Part shown: piece by piece, positions 9,473-18,872 of the stretch
Numbering within the stretch: the stretch's first letter is position 1
Layout of the letters: every line of letters begins with the position of its first letter
Origin: Luteolibacter arcticus
GTDB lineage: Bacteria; Verrucomicrobiota; Verrucomicrobiia; Verrucomicrobiales; Akkermansiaceae
NCBI RefSeq assembly: GCF_025950235.1
Contig: NZ_JAPDDT010000001.1
Span: 682,001-746,000 of the forward strand
Length of the DNA: 64,000 bases
Reading direction: 5' to 3'
Notes under the pieces: model-generated
Seen by the model: only the letters and a program-made list of their open reading frames with translations
Database searches by the model: none
Told to the model about the DNA's origin: nothing
Position numbers and translations under genes: made by a program

Positions 9473-10666
9473 ATGAAGCCCACTGGAAGAACGAGGCTTT
9501 GCGTCAAGCGACGAGTCGCGGTCGCGGTGCTGCTGGCATGCACCGCCTTTTCCAATGTGGCATCCGCTCAAGGCACCGCAAAACCGGCGAAGCTTCCTGG
9601 TGCCAAGCAGATCGGTCTTTCCTGTGCCTTCTATGCGAACGTCCCGGCCCTGACCAAGATCAGCGGTATCCAGATCGTGGACGACACCCGAGCATCGAGG
9701 GCATGGGTCGCGAGCATCTACGGGCTACGGCGGGGTGACTTCGAGTTCCGCAGTGCATTCGACAAGCAGGTCTTCTTCGAGCTCTTCGGCATCGCTTCGG
9801 AAGGCGGGCGGCGCGACTACGGCGACTTTGCGAAGAAGACCCTGCTCCCCGAAGCGGAGCGGCTGATCACTGAGGTCTTCGAACCGGCACTGGATCGAGG
9901 CGACTACATTTCCCTTCGCGCGCTCGGACCCTTTGGCGGGCCGCACAACGTGCTTCTGCTCGGCCATGCCAACGGGAAATACCAGATCCACGATCCGACC
10001 ACCGGAACCATTCGCGCGACGGGGCGGACCGGGCTAGCCGCGCGGATCCTGAGCGAAAGCAAGCGGGGGACCAAGGTGAAGAAGCGATACTTCTCCGCCT
10101 ATCACCTGGTGACCGTTCGCGGGGCTCCGGGCTTCAAGGGGAATCCACTGCGGCTCGCGCAGTTGCCGGAATTCCTGAGCCTGCGCTTTGCCGACGCGCA
10201 GCGGAAAGCGTTGGAGGAAAAGCTCGTCGTCGGGGATCGCGTGGATCCCACCGATGTGGAACAGATCGCGAGGTCGCTTCCCTCCATCGACTTCGCCGTC
10301 ATCACAAGAACCAGCGGGAAAGAGACAAAACTCGTCAGCGCGATCGATCGCGAGCTTCCTGCAAAGAGTCTCCAGGGCGTGGTGAACCTCGCGAAGCTGT
10401 CGATCAACAGCTACCAGATCGGCGCCCGCGATCTGCTGCCGGTGTGGTGGATCGATGGCCGGGCATGCGTTGTCACGGGCTATGCGAAGGCCTGGGAGCC
10501 GGGGGGAGAGGCGTCGGTGACTTGGTTCACGCAAGCAAATTTCCAGACCATCCGCTTGAGCGAGGCTCTCGAAAAACTGAAGGCCTCAGGATCACTGATC
10601 GGTTATGTGGAAGTGCCACGGGAGGGGAAGATGGAGCAGCCGATCTCAATCGAGGAAAGCCGATAG
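9473..10666 (+). CDS. Secreted C39-like (papain-fold) putative peptidase domain protein
   Basis: This is 397 residues starting at MKPTGRTRLC, with a signal peptide ending near FSNVASAQG. The first half has a C39/papain-like signature: Cys in KQIGLSCAFYAN, His in FGGPHNVLLLGHANG and Asp in YQIHDPTTG, spaced as in a Cys-His-Asp/Asn triad. The second half has a similar strand pattern (INSYQIGARDLLPVWWIDG, ACVVTGYAKAW) without an obvious second catalytic set, so it may be a degenerate repeat. Catalytic activity is an inference from these motifs. It ends overlapping the tail of the convergent zinc-ribbon gene by about 20 bases. Confidence 0.65.
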   Translation: MKPTGRTRLCVKRRVAVAVLLACTAFSNVASAQGTAKPAKLPGAKQIGLSCAFYANVPALTKISGIQIVDDTRASRAWVASIYGLRRGDFEFRSAFDKQVFFELFGIASEGGRRDYGDFAKKTLLPEAERLITEVFEPALDRGDYISLRALGPFGGPHNVLLLGHANGKYQIHDPTTGTIRATGRTGLAARILSESKRGTKVKKRYFSAYHLVTVRGAPGFKGNPLRLAQLPEFLSLRFADAQRKALEEKLVVGDRVDPTDVEQIARSLPSIDFAVITRTSGKETKLVSAIDRELPAKSLQGVVNLAKLSINSYQIGARDLLPVWWIDGRACVVTGYAKAWEPGGEASVTWFTQANFQTIRLSEALEKLKASGSLIGYVEVPREGKMEQPISIEESR

Positions 10667-11326
10667 CACCCCGCCGACAATCGTCAGGACGTCCAACGTA
10701 TCAGGCCCCTTCGAGTCTTCAAACCGGAGGGATTCTGTGGTCACCAGCGGTGTCCTCCGTCGATTCTCCACGACCGGGGCATACATCTTCTTCACGCGTT
10801 CCGCCTCGTGCTGCTGATAGATCAACTTGCCTCCGGCCCGCCACCACTCGGTCAGACGGCGGAGTTCACTGCCCTCCAGCCATACCCCGTGCGTCCCGCA
10901 GCGATCCACGATCACGCCACTGCGACCGCCGAAATTGAGATGGCTCATGCGCTCCTGGCACATCGGGCACCGGTGATAGACGATCACGTCGCGGTTGTGG
11001 CTGAAGTCGGCGGCGATCTGGTTGATCTGCGCCGGGTCGAGCCACACCAGCGGGTTCGTCTGCGCTTCTAACAGCGCCTCCAACTCGCCGGGATTGAAGA
11101 ATGTCCCGTAGCAGGTGGTGCACCGCTCGATGCGGATCTTCGGCTCGGTGTCGGTGTCGAACTCGATCACATCGAGCGGCGTGGAGCAGTGGGGGCAGGG
11201 CAAGGAGGCATCGGCACCGAGGTCGCGGAAATGGATCTGCCGCAGGTTCACATCCTGCCGGACCCCGCAAAAGGGACAGAAGGTCATGGTGCCCTGGAGT
11301 CGGCCGCCGCAGCTCGTGCATTTCAT
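10646..11326 (-). CDS. zf-TFIIB-type zinc-ribbon protein
   Basis: This is 226 residues with multiple zinc knuckles: CTSCGG and CPFCG at residues 3-22, CPHC and CTTCYGTFFNPGELEAL at about 44-85, and CPMC then CGTHGVWLEGSELRRL at about 120-155. The last two match the zf-TFIIB family pattern (C..C .... C..C.G.W...gEl). The C-terminal 60 residues are helical and end in a short hydrophobic stretch (VLTIVGGVLSAFL). No enzymatic domain is seen. It is convergent with the C39-like gene and divergent from the acyltransferase, about 155 bases away. The molecular role of bacterial zf-TFIIB proteins is not established. Confidence 0.8.
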   Translation of the reverse strand: MKCTSCGGRLQGTMTFCPFCGVRQDVNLRQIHFRDLGADASLPCPHCSTPLDVIEFDTDTEPKIRIERCTTCYGTFFNPGELEALLEAQTNPLVWLDPAQINQIAADFSHNRDVIVYHRCPMCQERMSHLNFGGRSGVIVDRCGTHGVWLEGSELRRLTEWWRAGGKLIYQQHEAERVKKMYAPVVENRRRTPLVTTESLRFEDSKGPDTLDVLTIVGGVLSAFLD

Positions 11327-11481
11327 CGCGGGTGGTTTTCGCCGATGACGGAATCCCGGTCAATTCCACCGGTAAGGCGGCTTTCCACACGGCAGCCGGG
11401 CGGGCCGTGCTGGATCCACCGGCGGAGCCGGATCAGGTCCGGCTTGCAATCCTGTGCCCGCCCGCGAGCCTGTTGCCCGTC

Positions 11482-12597
11482 ATGGCAGATCAACCCGCAA
11501 CCTCCCCGCGATTGCGCTCGCTCGATGCCCTGCGCGGCTTCGACATGCTGTGGATCGTCGGCCTGGCGGAGCTGTTCCTCCAGCTCGCGAAGGTCACCGA
11601 CGTCGGCTGGCTCCACGTGTGGGCGGAGCAGCTCGAGCACGTGAAATGGGACGGCCTGCGCGCCTACGACCTGATCTTTCCGCTGTTCATGTTCCTGTCC
11701 GGCGTGTCGGTCCCGTATGCCCTCGGGAAGAAGCGTGAGCGCGGCGATTCACGCGGTGCACTGCTTGCCGGCGTGTGGAAGCGGGTGCTGCTGCTGGTGC
11801 TGTTGGGAATCGTTTACAATGGGGGGCTGGAGCTGAAATTCGAGACACAGCGCTACGCCAGCGTGCTCGGCCAGATCGGCCTCGCCTATGGCATCGCGGC
11901 CAGCCTTTACTTGCTGACCTCCACGTGGAAAGGCCGGGCGATCTGGTGTGGCGGGATCCTTGCGGCCATTGCCGGCCTGCAACTGCTGTTTCCCGTCCCC
12001 GGCCACGGAGCCGGCGTGCTAACGCAGGAGGGAATCGTCAATGCCTGGCTCGACCGGTTGCTGCTGCCTGGCCGCTTGCACGTCACCGGCGTATTCGATC
12101 CCGAAGGTCTGCTGTGCATCGTCTCCGCTGCAGCGCTGACCCTCGGCGGCGTGCTAACCGGCGATTACGTGAAAAGCTGGGGCGCGCCTTCGCACACCGC
12201 CGCCGGCCGCCTGCTGCTCGCCGGGGCGGGGCTGTTAGTCGCGGGCTGGTTGTGCTGGAAGGCCGGCTATCCGCCGATCAAGTCGGCGTGGACCACCACC
12301 TTCAACCTCCTGGCGGGCGGCATCTGCATCTGGCTCTTCACCGCCTTCCACCTGATCATCGATTTCCGCCCGCAGTCGAAGTGGAGCTTTCCCCTCGAAG
12401 TGGTCGGCATGAACCCGCTGACGATCTACCTCGCGGAACGGATCATCCCGTTCCCGGTGATCTCGGAATTCTTCTTCGGCGGTATCGCACGGCTTTGCGG
12501 GAAGTGGGAGGAAGTCGTGCTGGTCGCCGGCATCCTCCTGATCGAGTGGCTGCTGCTCTGGTTCCTGTGGCGGAAGCGGGTGTTCTTGCGGGTGTAG
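11482..12597 (+). CDS. DUF5009 / heparan-alpha-glucosaminide N-acetyltransferase-like membrane protein
   Basis: This is 371 residues with about ten hydrophobic helices. The N-terminal signature RLRSLDALRGFDMLWIVG and the following KWDGLRAYDLIFPLFMFL are typical of the DUF5009/YeiB-like acyltransferase family related to human HGSNAT. That family transfers acetyl groups across the membrane to sugars. The family's conserved His is not obvious in the first loop here. The start at 11482 was chosen because the longer frame (from 11101) runs through the opposing zinc-ribbon gene. Substrate unknown; cell-envelope glycan acetylation is a guess. Confidence 0.8.
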   Translation: MADQPATSPRLRSLDALRGFDMLWIVGLAELFLQLAKVTDVGWLHVWAEQLEHVKWDGLRAYDLIFPLFMFLSGVSVPYALGKKRERGDSRGALLAGVWKRVLLLVLLGIVYNGGLELKFETQRYASVLGQIGLAYGIAASLYLLTSTWKGRAIWCGGILAAIAGLQLLFPVPGHGAGVLTQEGIVNAWLDRLLLPGRLHVTGVFDPEGLLCIVSAAALTLGGVLTGDYVKSWGAPSHTAAGRLLLAGAGLLVAGWLCWKAGYPPIKSAWTTTFNLLAGGICIWLFTAFHLIIDFRPQSKWSFPLEVVGMNPLTIYLAERIIPFPVISEFFFGGIARLCGKWEEVVLVAGILLIEWLLLWFLWRKRVFLRV

Positions 12598-12693
12598 CGG
12601 GACCTTCTTTCATAGTTCACGAGAAGGCTGATGCCGGGAGCAAAGCGGGCTGGGTTGGAAGCTTCCGCGGTGTCACCACCGCGCCTACGCAAC

Positions 12694-13824
12694 TCACTTC
12701 GCCGCGGCCTCGTGGAACGCCTTGCGGATGTCGGATCCGTCCGAATTCGGCAAGTCCGCCCGCTGGATCAGCAGCAGATGGATGCGCTTCTTCACCGGAT
12801 CGATCCATGCCTGCGTGCCGTACGCCCCGCCATGACCGAAGGTGCCCGGCGACAGGGTGGCTGCGACGCCTTGCGGTTCCCGGATCACGCACCAGCCGAG
12901 TCCCCAGCCGTTGCCAGGGGTGAAGCCGGTCTTGAGGTCGCCGCTCTGCACCGTGGTCATCTGCTTCACGGCCTTCTCCGAAAGGTAGCGCTTACCATCC
13001 AGTTCGCCGCCGCGCAGGATCATGCGGGCGAACTTCTCGTAGTCCTCGGCGGTGGAGAACAGGCCGCCATTGGCCCGCGGGTAGCGCTCGCGGCTGGTGA
13101 TCGGCTGGTTGCCCAGGAACATCAGCGCGGTCTTTTCCAGTCCGCCCGCAGCGGAGCGCTTGTATGACACGGCCAAGCGCGCGGCCTGCTTTTCCGTGGG
13201 ATAGAAGGTGGTGTTTTCCATGCCCAGCGGCTGGAACAAATGCTTGTCGAGGAAGTCGGGAAACGACTCGCCGGAGACCACTTCCACCACCCGTGCAGCG
13301 GTATTGATGCCGGTCTGGCAATACTGCCACTTCGAGCCGGGTGCGAACTGGACCGGCTTCGCCACGATCAGCGGCATCAGATCCTTCAGCGTGGCGATGT
13401 TGCCGGACTCCTGCGGCGAGACTTCGCTCAAGCCCGCGCTGTGGGTCAGGCACTGCTTGATCGTCACGATGACTTCCTTGCCGCCGGCGTCCTTGAGGCC
13501 CTTGAACTCGGGCAAGTACTTCGACACCGGGTCATCGACCGAGAGCTTGCCTGCGTCCTGCATCATCATCACCGCGGTGCCGGTGACGGGCTTGGACATG
13601 GAGGCGATCCAGAACAAGGCATTGGTCTCCATGCTCGCCTTGCTTTCTAAATCGGCGAAGCCATTGGCACCGAAATGAAGGGTCTTCTCGCCATCGGCCA
13701 CCAGCGTCACGGCGCCGGCGATTTCCTTGGCAGCGGTGGCCTTGTCCATGGCCTCGCTGATGGCGGGGTTCACTTCAGCGAATGCTGCCGTGGCGAGCAG
13801 CGAAAGGAGCAGGATGGGTTTCAT
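12694..13824 (-). CDS. Secreted beta-lactamase-family serine hydrolase (class C / esterase-like)
   Basis: This is 376 residues with a signal peptide (MKPILLLSLLATAAFA). The catalytic SxxK motif is SMSK in FWIASMSKPVTG (about residue 75), and the C-terminal motif is HGG in FGHGGAYGTQ. The middle Tyr motif reads YCQ (KWQYCQTGIN) rather than the usual YxN. Together with its overall form this suggests an esterase or D-aminopeptidase-like member rather than a true beta-lactamase. The start at 13824 was chosen because it begins the signal peptide; the upstream frame crosses an inverted-repeat element. Located in the periplasm or outside. Substrate unknown. Confidence 0.85.
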   Translation of the reverse strand: MKPILLLSLLATAAFAEVNPAISEAMDKATAAKEIAGAVTLVADGEKTLHFGANGFADLESKASMETNALFWIASMSKPVTGTAVMMMQDAGKLSVDDPVSKYLPEFKGLKDAGGKEVIVTIKQCLTHSAGLSEVSPQESGNIATLKDLMPLIVAKPVQFAPGSKWQYCQTGINTAARVVEVVSGESFPDFLDKHLFQPLGMENTTFYPTEKQAARLAVSYKRSAAGGLEKTALMFLGNQPITSRERYPRANGGLFSTAEDYEKFARMILRGGELDGKRYLSEKAVKQMTTVQSGDLKTGFTPGNGWGLGWCVIREPQGVAATLSPGTFGHGGAYGTQAWIDPVKKRIHLLLIQRADLPNSDGSDIRKAFHEAAAK

Positions 13825-13825
13825 G

Positions 13826-13925
13826 GGGAGATGGAGGATCGTAGATTGTGGATGGCAGATGAAAGGCGGCAGGTGGGAGGGAGGAAGGCGCTGCTTCTTC
13901 CATCTACGATCTGCCATCCGCCATC
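13826..13925. repeat. REP-like imperfect inverted repeat
   Basis: The left arm GGAGGATCGTAGATTGTGG and following GATGGCAGATGAAAGG is mirrored by the right arm, which read in reverse complement gives GATGGCGGATGGCAGATCG then TAGATGGAAG. The unit resembles dispersed GATGGCAGATGGAAG-type intergenic repeats. It sits exactly between two leftward genes. Confidence 0.55.
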
Positions 13926-13931
13926 TTCGGG

Positions 13932-15803
13932 CTACTTCTTGTTCGGGTCGTAGAAAATGCGCACCTCGGCCTTCTCGCCGCCGAGAAGCTGCTGGGCGCG
14001 CTTGAGCGCGTCGCGGGTCGAGATGTTCGGGTTGCTGGGCTTGTTGAGGAAGATGTTGCTTTCGCCGGCCTTGCGGTTGGCACCTTCCTGAACCGTCGCC
14101 AATACGCCGGAGTTCTTCAGCACCCGATAGACATCGCGGGTCGCGCCCGAGATCAGCAGGTGACGGCCGTTGGCCCGCATGAATTTCACCAGATCCTCCA
14201 AGGCCAGCACCGACGTCGCGTCGAGGTGACGGGCGTTCTTCAGCCGCAGAATCATGATCTTCAGCGAGGCATCGGCCGCCGTGCGCTGGATCTGCGTGCG
14301 GAACAACTCGGCGGCGCCAAAGAACAGATCGCCTTCGACGTGGACGATCGAAATTGCCGGGTTCGGGCGTTGGCGTTTCTCACCCATCTGCCGCAGTTCA
14401 CCGGCGTCGCTGAACTCGTATTCCACCAAGTGCGGCCGGCTTGCCTTGCGCAGGAACAGGGTGATCGACAGGGCGACGCCGATGAAGATCGCCACGTGCA
14501 GTGGCGCGATCAAGGTGGAGACAAAGGTGGTGATCAGCACCGCCGCATCGTCCGGAGTCGAACGCGCGCAAACGCGGATATTGTGGCGATTAATCAGCGC
14601 GAGCGCGATGCCGATGACCAGGGCTGCCAACGCGGCCTTCGGGACATAGTCGATCAAGGAGATCCCGAACTTCGGCAACCACGCGATCAGCAAGGCGGCG
14701 GAAAGCACCAGTAGCCCGGAGTAGATCGAGGACATCCGCGTGCGAGCCCCGGAGGAAAAATTCAGCGTCGAGCGCAACAGCGATCCCGAGGCAGGCATTC
14801 CACCGGCGATGGCGGATGCAAAATTGGCAGCACCCACCGCGAACATGTCCTGGTTCACATCCGCCCGATCACCGGACCGTGAGGCGATGGTCTTCGCCAT
14901 CAGTGTGTTTTCCAAACAAGCGAGGAATGCGACGGCGAGCGCGACGGCCACGAGCGACGAGATGTCCTCAAAGATGCCCGGTCGTGCGAAGTGGGGCAGG
15001 GAAGGCAGCAGATCCTCCGGCGTGAACGTGCGGAACCGCGCGGAATTCGCGAAGGGTGCCACGCCCTGTTGGATCAGGGTTCCGAAGACCGCCGAAACGA
15101 GAATCAGGATGATCGCCAGATTCGGCCATCGCGGCTTCCAGCGTTTCATCGCCATGAACAGCGCGAAGGTCGTCGCGCCGATGATCACCGGTCCCCAGTC
15201 CACATGGGAAAGGGAGCGCATCAACGCATCCACCAGTCCAACGAAGCTGCGCGGTCGCATCTGGTCCACCTCGTAGGCCACGCCCAGCAGGTGCTTGAAC
15301 TGGTTGGTCATGATCAGCACCGCCGCCCCGGAGACGTAGCCGACCAGCACCGAACGCGAAATGTACTGCAGCAGGTCGGCCACCCGTAGGATCGAGCCTA
15401 ACAAGCAAAACAACCCGACCATCATCACCAGCAAGGGCACCAACTGGGTCTCGCGCGCGGCCAGCGCGGGCTCCACGGCGAAGAAACCGAAGAGCATGAA
15501 CGCAGTCGCATTCGTCGGCCCCAGGATGGTGTGACGGGAGCCGGCGAACAGTGGCGCGACGATCGAGGCCGTGGCCGAGCAAGCGATGCCGAAGACAATC
15601 GGCAGTTCGGCGATGGCCGCATAGGCGATGCCCTGCGGGATATCCAGCAGCGAGACATTGAGCGCCGCCTTGCCGTCGGCGCGGAATTTTTCGCGACTGT
15701 AGCGCCGCAGCGTGTGGAGGATGGGCAGTGGATCCAGTTTCCCTCCGCGGAAGAACGTGCCGAGGCGGCGTGCGATCCGTCTGGGGTGGAAAGGTGATCT
15801 CAT
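13932..15803 (-). CDS. SulP-family anion transporter with STAS domain
   Basis: This is 623 residues. The transmembrane domain (about residues 45-450) carries SulP landmarks: SLLDIPQGIAYAAIAELP in the first helices, SRHTILGPTNATAFMLFG, and the GGMPASGSLLRSTLNFSSGARTR loop region. A C-terminal STAS domain (about 470-580; ISIVHVEGDLFFGAAELF, HLDATSVLALEDLVKFMRA, HLLISGATRDVYRVLKN) resembles anti-sigma-antagonists. These carriers move sulfate, bicarbonate or other anions across the inner membrane; substrate specificity cannot be read here. The LptF/G-like permease starts upstream and ends only seven bases before this gene, so the two form an operon. Confidence 0.9.
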   Translation of the reverse strand: MRSPFHPRRIARRLGTFFRGGKLDPLPILHTLRRYSREKFRADGKAALNVSLLDIPQGIAYAAIAELPIVFGIACSATASIVAPLFAGSRHTILGPTNATAFMLFGFFAVEPALAARETQLVPLLVMMVGLFCLLGSILRVADLLQYISRSVLVGYVSGAAVLIMTNQFKHLLGVAYEVDQMRPRSFVGLVDALMRSLSHVDWGPVIIGATTFALFMAMKRWKPRWPNLAIILILVSAVFGTLIQQGVAPFANSARFRTFTPEDLLPSLPHFARPGIFEDISSLVAVALAVAFLACLENTLMAKTIASRSGDRADVNQDMFAVGAANFASAIAGGMPASGSLLRSTLNFSSGARTRMSSIYSGLLVLSAALLIAWLPKFGISLIDYVPKAALAALVIGIALALINRHNIRVCARSTPDDAAVLITTFVSTLIAPLHVAIFIGVALSITLFLRKASRPHLVEYEFSDAGELRQMGEKRQRPNPAISIVHVEGDLFFGAAELFRTQIQRTAADASLKIMILRLKNARHLDATSVLALEDLVKFMRANGRHLLISGATRDVYRVLKNSGVLATVQEGANRKAGESNIFLNKPSNPNISTRDALKRAQQLLGGEKAEVRIFYDPNKK

Positions 15804-15810
15804 GGAATCC

Positions 15811-17046
15811 TCAGCGGAACCGTGCGCGGCGCATCAGCACCAAGCCAAGCAGCACGCTGGCGACATTCGGTGCCCAAGCGGCGAGTTGGACGCCCGTGTG
15901 GCTCTTGCCGCCAATCATTCCGCAGATGAAATACGCCACTCCGATCAAGAGACTCAAGATCAGACCGGACGAGGTGTCCTTGCGCCGTGCCTTGATGCCG
16001 AGCGGCACTCCAATGAAAGCGAAGGCCAGGCAGGCGAACGACGAGGCATAGCGGCGGTGGATTTCCTTTTCGTAGTTCGGGATGAACGCGGTCCAGTCGA
16101 CTACCAGGCTCTTCTTGAGGAGCTCCTGCTTTTCCAGCAACAGGGGCTTCTTGCTTTCACCTTCACTCTCCAAGCCCTTGATCTCCTGCTTGAGGGTCGC
16201 CACCCTCTCTACCACCCGGAGCTGCTTCTCTTTCAGCTCCTCGATGTAGTCTCGGATCGCCGAGTTGCTCATCGTCGCGGGATCATCCTTGGAGGGCTTG
16301 GTCTCGTAAGGGAGCACCACCGGCACCGACTCCTCCGCGAGCACAATCTGCGGCTTGCCCGTGGAGTCCGACGTTTGGAACATCGCGTCGTAGAGGTGCA
16401 GGCGGAACTGCTGCTTGTCCTTGTCGATGACGGCCTTCGCCTTCATCGCGTGGACGTAGATGTCGCGGGCTTCCTTGTCGGTGGGATCGGCGACCTTGAA
16501 GAGGTGAAAGCCTTCCATCGTGGAGCCATCGGACTTCTCGATGTAGGCGCGCACGTCCTTGAGGCTCTCCTCAAAGCGCGCCAGGCCGTCCTGCTCCGCC
16601 GCGGCACTCAGCATGCTGCGCGGGTCCATGGCGAAGGCCCGCATCTTGATATTCTTCGATGTCGCTTTCGCCCATGGTGCGACTTCCAGGTTCAGCCACA
16701 GGCAGCCGACGGAAAGCAGCGCCCCGAGGAAAAAGACCGGCAGCGAAAGACGGGGCAGGCTCATCCCCGCCACCCGGAAGCCGATCAGCTCGTTCTCCGA
16801 GGACATCCGGCCGAACACCAGCAGCACGGCCGAGAGAAACGCCCATGGAATCGTGTAAATCAGCGCGAAGGGGAGGGCAGCCACCAGGAATTCGCCGATA
16901 ATCGAGAGCGGAGCGCCGAGCTCCACGATCAGCATCCGGAGGTTCTGGAAGAGACTGCCCATCACCAGGATGGTGCTGAGCAGCAGGATGGCGAATAGCG
17001 TCCCGACGAGGACTTGGCGGCCGATGTAGCGGTCGGAAAGACGCAT
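15811..17046 (-). CDS. LptF/LptG-family permease (lipopolysaccharide export)
   Basis: This is 411 residues with the YjgP/YjgQ layout. The N-terminus MRLSDRYIGRQVLVGTLFAILLL is followed by two more helices and ENELIGFRVAGMSLPRL. A large periplasmic domain (about 115-300) comes next, then three C-terminal helices (FACLAFAFIGVPLGIKARRK, GLILSLLIGVAYFICGM, LGLVLMRRARFR). In the LptB2FG ABC transporter it extracts LPS from the inner membrane. The periplasmic domain holds a long coiled-coil-like insert (IEELKEKQLRVVERVATLKQ), which is longer than in E. coli. Starts at 17133 and 17058 are possible, but the 17046 start fits the family N-terminus. Confidence 0.85.
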   Translation of the reverse strand: MRLSDRYIGRQVLVGTLFAILLLSTILVMGSLFQNLRMLIVELGAPLSIIGEFLVAALPFALIYTIPWAFLSAVLLVFGRMSSENELIGFRVAGMSLPRLSLPVFFLGALLSVGCLWLNLEVAPWAKATSKNIKMRAFAMDPRSMLSAAAEQDGLARFEESLKDVRAYIEKSDGSTMEGFHLFKVADPTDKEARDIYVHAMKAKAVIDKDKQQFRLHLYDAMFQTSDSTGKPQIVLAEESVPVVLPYETKPSKDDPATMSNSAIRDYIEELKEKQLRVVERVATLKQEIKGLESEGESKKPLLLEKQELLKKSLVVDWTAFIPNYEKEIHRRYASSFACLAFAFIGVPLGIKARRKDTSSGLILSLLIGVAYFICGMIGGKSHTGVQLAAWAPNVASVLLGLVLMRRARFR

Positions 17047-17317
17047 GGATGCACGCAGCATGGTTCGCCCGCGCCAGCCTGTCCAGAGGGAGTTCCGGTG
17101 GTCACATTGACCATACTCGGTGTGTGTTTTCACCAGGGTTGTTCACAGAACTCCCTAACGGTTAGCGAATGCGTTCGAATGTCCTTGCCCCACCCGCCTC
17201 GCTTGCTTTTCTCCACCGCAAATTCGCCGGATGAGCCGGCCGGATTCTTTCACACAAACTCGCGGCACGGAGCTTGCTCTCCATGCCGTCCTCCCAGCCA
17301 GCCCGCACACTCACGAC

Positions 17318-17962
17318 ATGCTTATCGATCCGTCCCGCGGCGAGTCCGCCCACATCCCGCTCCAATCCCGCCGTGGTGCCCTTGGCACCCTTGGAGCTGG
17401 CGCTCTCGCCCTGCTTGGTACCACCGGCTCTGCCTCTGCCTTCTTTTCCAAGAAACCCAAGATTACCATCGTCACCGCCGCCAGCACGGTGGACCTCAGT
17501 GGCCTGCCCGCGGAATGGGTGGCACGCCAAGGCCGTGAGCTGAAGGCCTACTCCGATTTCCTCGCCAGCCTGCGACTCCAGCGGCTGACCCCGCGCCAAG
17601 TCATCGAGGCCCATGCGAAACAGCGGGGCTCGGTCTGGAATGCACTACCCCCGCGCGCTTATTGGCGGCAGATGGTGCCGACCCTCCGGGTCATTGATCG
17701 CGTCGCCATTCAACTCGGTCAGCCGGTGAAGGAGATCGTTTCCGCGTATCGTGCTCCGGCTTACAATTCCCGCTGCCCAGGCGCAAAGTCCGGCTCCTAT
17801 CATCAGGCCAACGTGGCGATCGACGTGCAATTCCCCGTGGCTACTTCGACAGTAGCCCAGACCGCCCGCACGTTGCGCTCAAGCGGACTCTTCCGCGGCG
17901 GCGTGGGGCGCTACTCGACATTCACGCACATCGACACACGCGGGCAGAACGTCGATTGGTGA
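17318..17962 (+). CDS. Secreted DUF882 / YcbK-like M15-type peptidase
   Basis: This is 214 residues. The N-terminus has a twin-arginine-like export signal (QSRRGALGTLGAGALALLG, ending GSASA). The C-terminal domain (about 115-214) has the DUF882 zinc-site pattern: SAYRAPAYNSRCPGAKSGS, then H and D in SYHQANVAIDVQF, and a second His in FTHIDTRGQNVDW. The family resembles D-alanyl-D-alanine carboxypeptidases and E. coli MepK, a murein endopeptidase. Cell-wall cleavage is the likely role. The ATG at 17318 was chosen over 17231 since it leaves a compact Tat-type leader. Confidence 0.8.
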   Translation: MLIDPSRGESAHIPLQSRRGALGTLGAGALALLGTTGSASAFFSKKPKITIVTAASTVDLSGLPAEWVARQGRELKAYSDFLASLRLQRLTPRQVIEAHAKQRGSVWNALPPRAYWRQMVPTLRVIDRVAIQLGQPVKEIVSAYRAPAYNSRCPGAKSGSYHQANVAIDVQFPVATSTVAQTARTLRSSGLFRGGVGRYSTFTHIDTRGQNVDW

Positions 17963-17971
17963 GAGGGCGGC

Positions 17972-18799
17972 TCAGTTAGTCTCCTCAGCCCGCACGAGGT
18001 TCTTCGCCTTGCGCTGGCTCACCATCTCGCGCTGCTCTTTCCACGCCATGCCCGCCTTGCGAGAGGCGGGCATGACATCGAGCAAGGCTAGGGCGGAGTC
18101 GCAAGACGCGGCGGCGTCCTTGAAGCGTCCGGCGCTCTCGAGGATGTCCGCGCGTTGGAGCGACAGTGCGACCGATGGACGGAAGCGACCCGTCAGCGCA
18201 TCGACGCGGCGTAGCGCCGAGTCATAGTGCCGGAGGGTCAGCTCCAGCTCGATCGCTTTCTGATGGAGGCCGCTGAGCACGCCGAGCTTGGCAAGCCCTT
18301 GGTCGATCACGGCGATGGCCTCCGGCTTGTCGCCGCGCTTCTCCAACCACGCGGCGCAGGTCAGCACGTCGGTGGCTGAGGGTTTGGCGGAAAGGTCGAG
18401 CGCCTGCCGCATGGCGGAAATGGCCTCCTGGCGGTCGCCCTTATCATCTTCGATCTGGGCGAGGAAGAGCCATCCCGGCGCGAACTTCGGATGGGCCTTC
18501 ACGAGGTCCGCGGCCTTGGTCCGCGTCGCGGTGTCTTTCTTGGCGCGGCAAACCCGGGCATCGAGCAGAAGATTTTCCGGCTCTCGGGAATCGAGCACAA
18601 GTAGGCGATCCACCACTGGCCGGGCCAGATCGGGATGGCCCGTCGAGAGGAACAGGTCGGCCTTCCGGCGCAATAGCTCCGGATCGTCCGGCGTCTCGGC
18701 TAGGTGTTCCTCCAGTTGCTCCAGCGAATGGCTCGGATCGGGATGTGCCGACAGGCTAAAGGGGAACAGCAACGCTGCTAGAATGAGGGATGGCTTCAT
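17972..18799 (-). CDS. Secreted tetratricopeptide-repeat protein
   Basis: This is 275 residues with a signal peptide (MKPSLILAALLFPFSLSAHP). The rest is consecutive TPR-like helical pairs of about 34 residues (EHLAETPDDPELLRRKADLF, HPKFAPGWLFLAQIEDDKGD, ATDVLTCAAWLEKRGDKPEA, ...SLQRADILESAGRFKDAAAS). TPRs mediate protein contacts; no enzyme domain is present. It lies downstream of the large phosphoesterase on the same strand, separated by 73 bases that contain a perfect 15-bp hairpin. Read-through co-expression as an accessory protein is possible, but a terminator intervenes. Confidence 0.8.
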   Translation of the reverse strand: MKPSLILAALLFPFSLSAHPDPSHSLEQLEEHLAETPDDPELLRRKADLFLSTGHPDLARPVVDRLLVLDSREPENLLLDARVCRAKKDTATRTKAADLVKAHPKFAPGWLFLAQIEDDKGDRQEAISAMRQALDLSAKPSATDVLTCAAWLEKRGDKPEAIAVIDQGLAKLGVLSGLHQKAIELELTLRHYDSALRRVDALTGRFRPSVALSLQRADILESAGRFKDAAASCDSALALLDVMPASRKAGMAWKEQREMVSQRKAKNLVRAEETN

Positions 18800-18813
18800 C
18801 GTGGAAAGAAATG

Positions 18814-18853
18814 CGCCGTGGCTCCCCTGGGGAGGAAAAGGGGAGCCACGGCG
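18814..18853 (-). terminator. Perfect 15-bp stem terminator of the phosphoesterase gene
   Basis: CGCCGTGGCTCCCCT pairs with AGGGGAGCCACGGCG across a 10-nt purine-rich loop. On the minus strand it follows the stop at 18873 and is followed by a short T-rich run (CATTTCTTTCC). Confidence 0.78.
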
Positions 18854-18872
18854 GGTTCGTGTCGGCAGGAGA

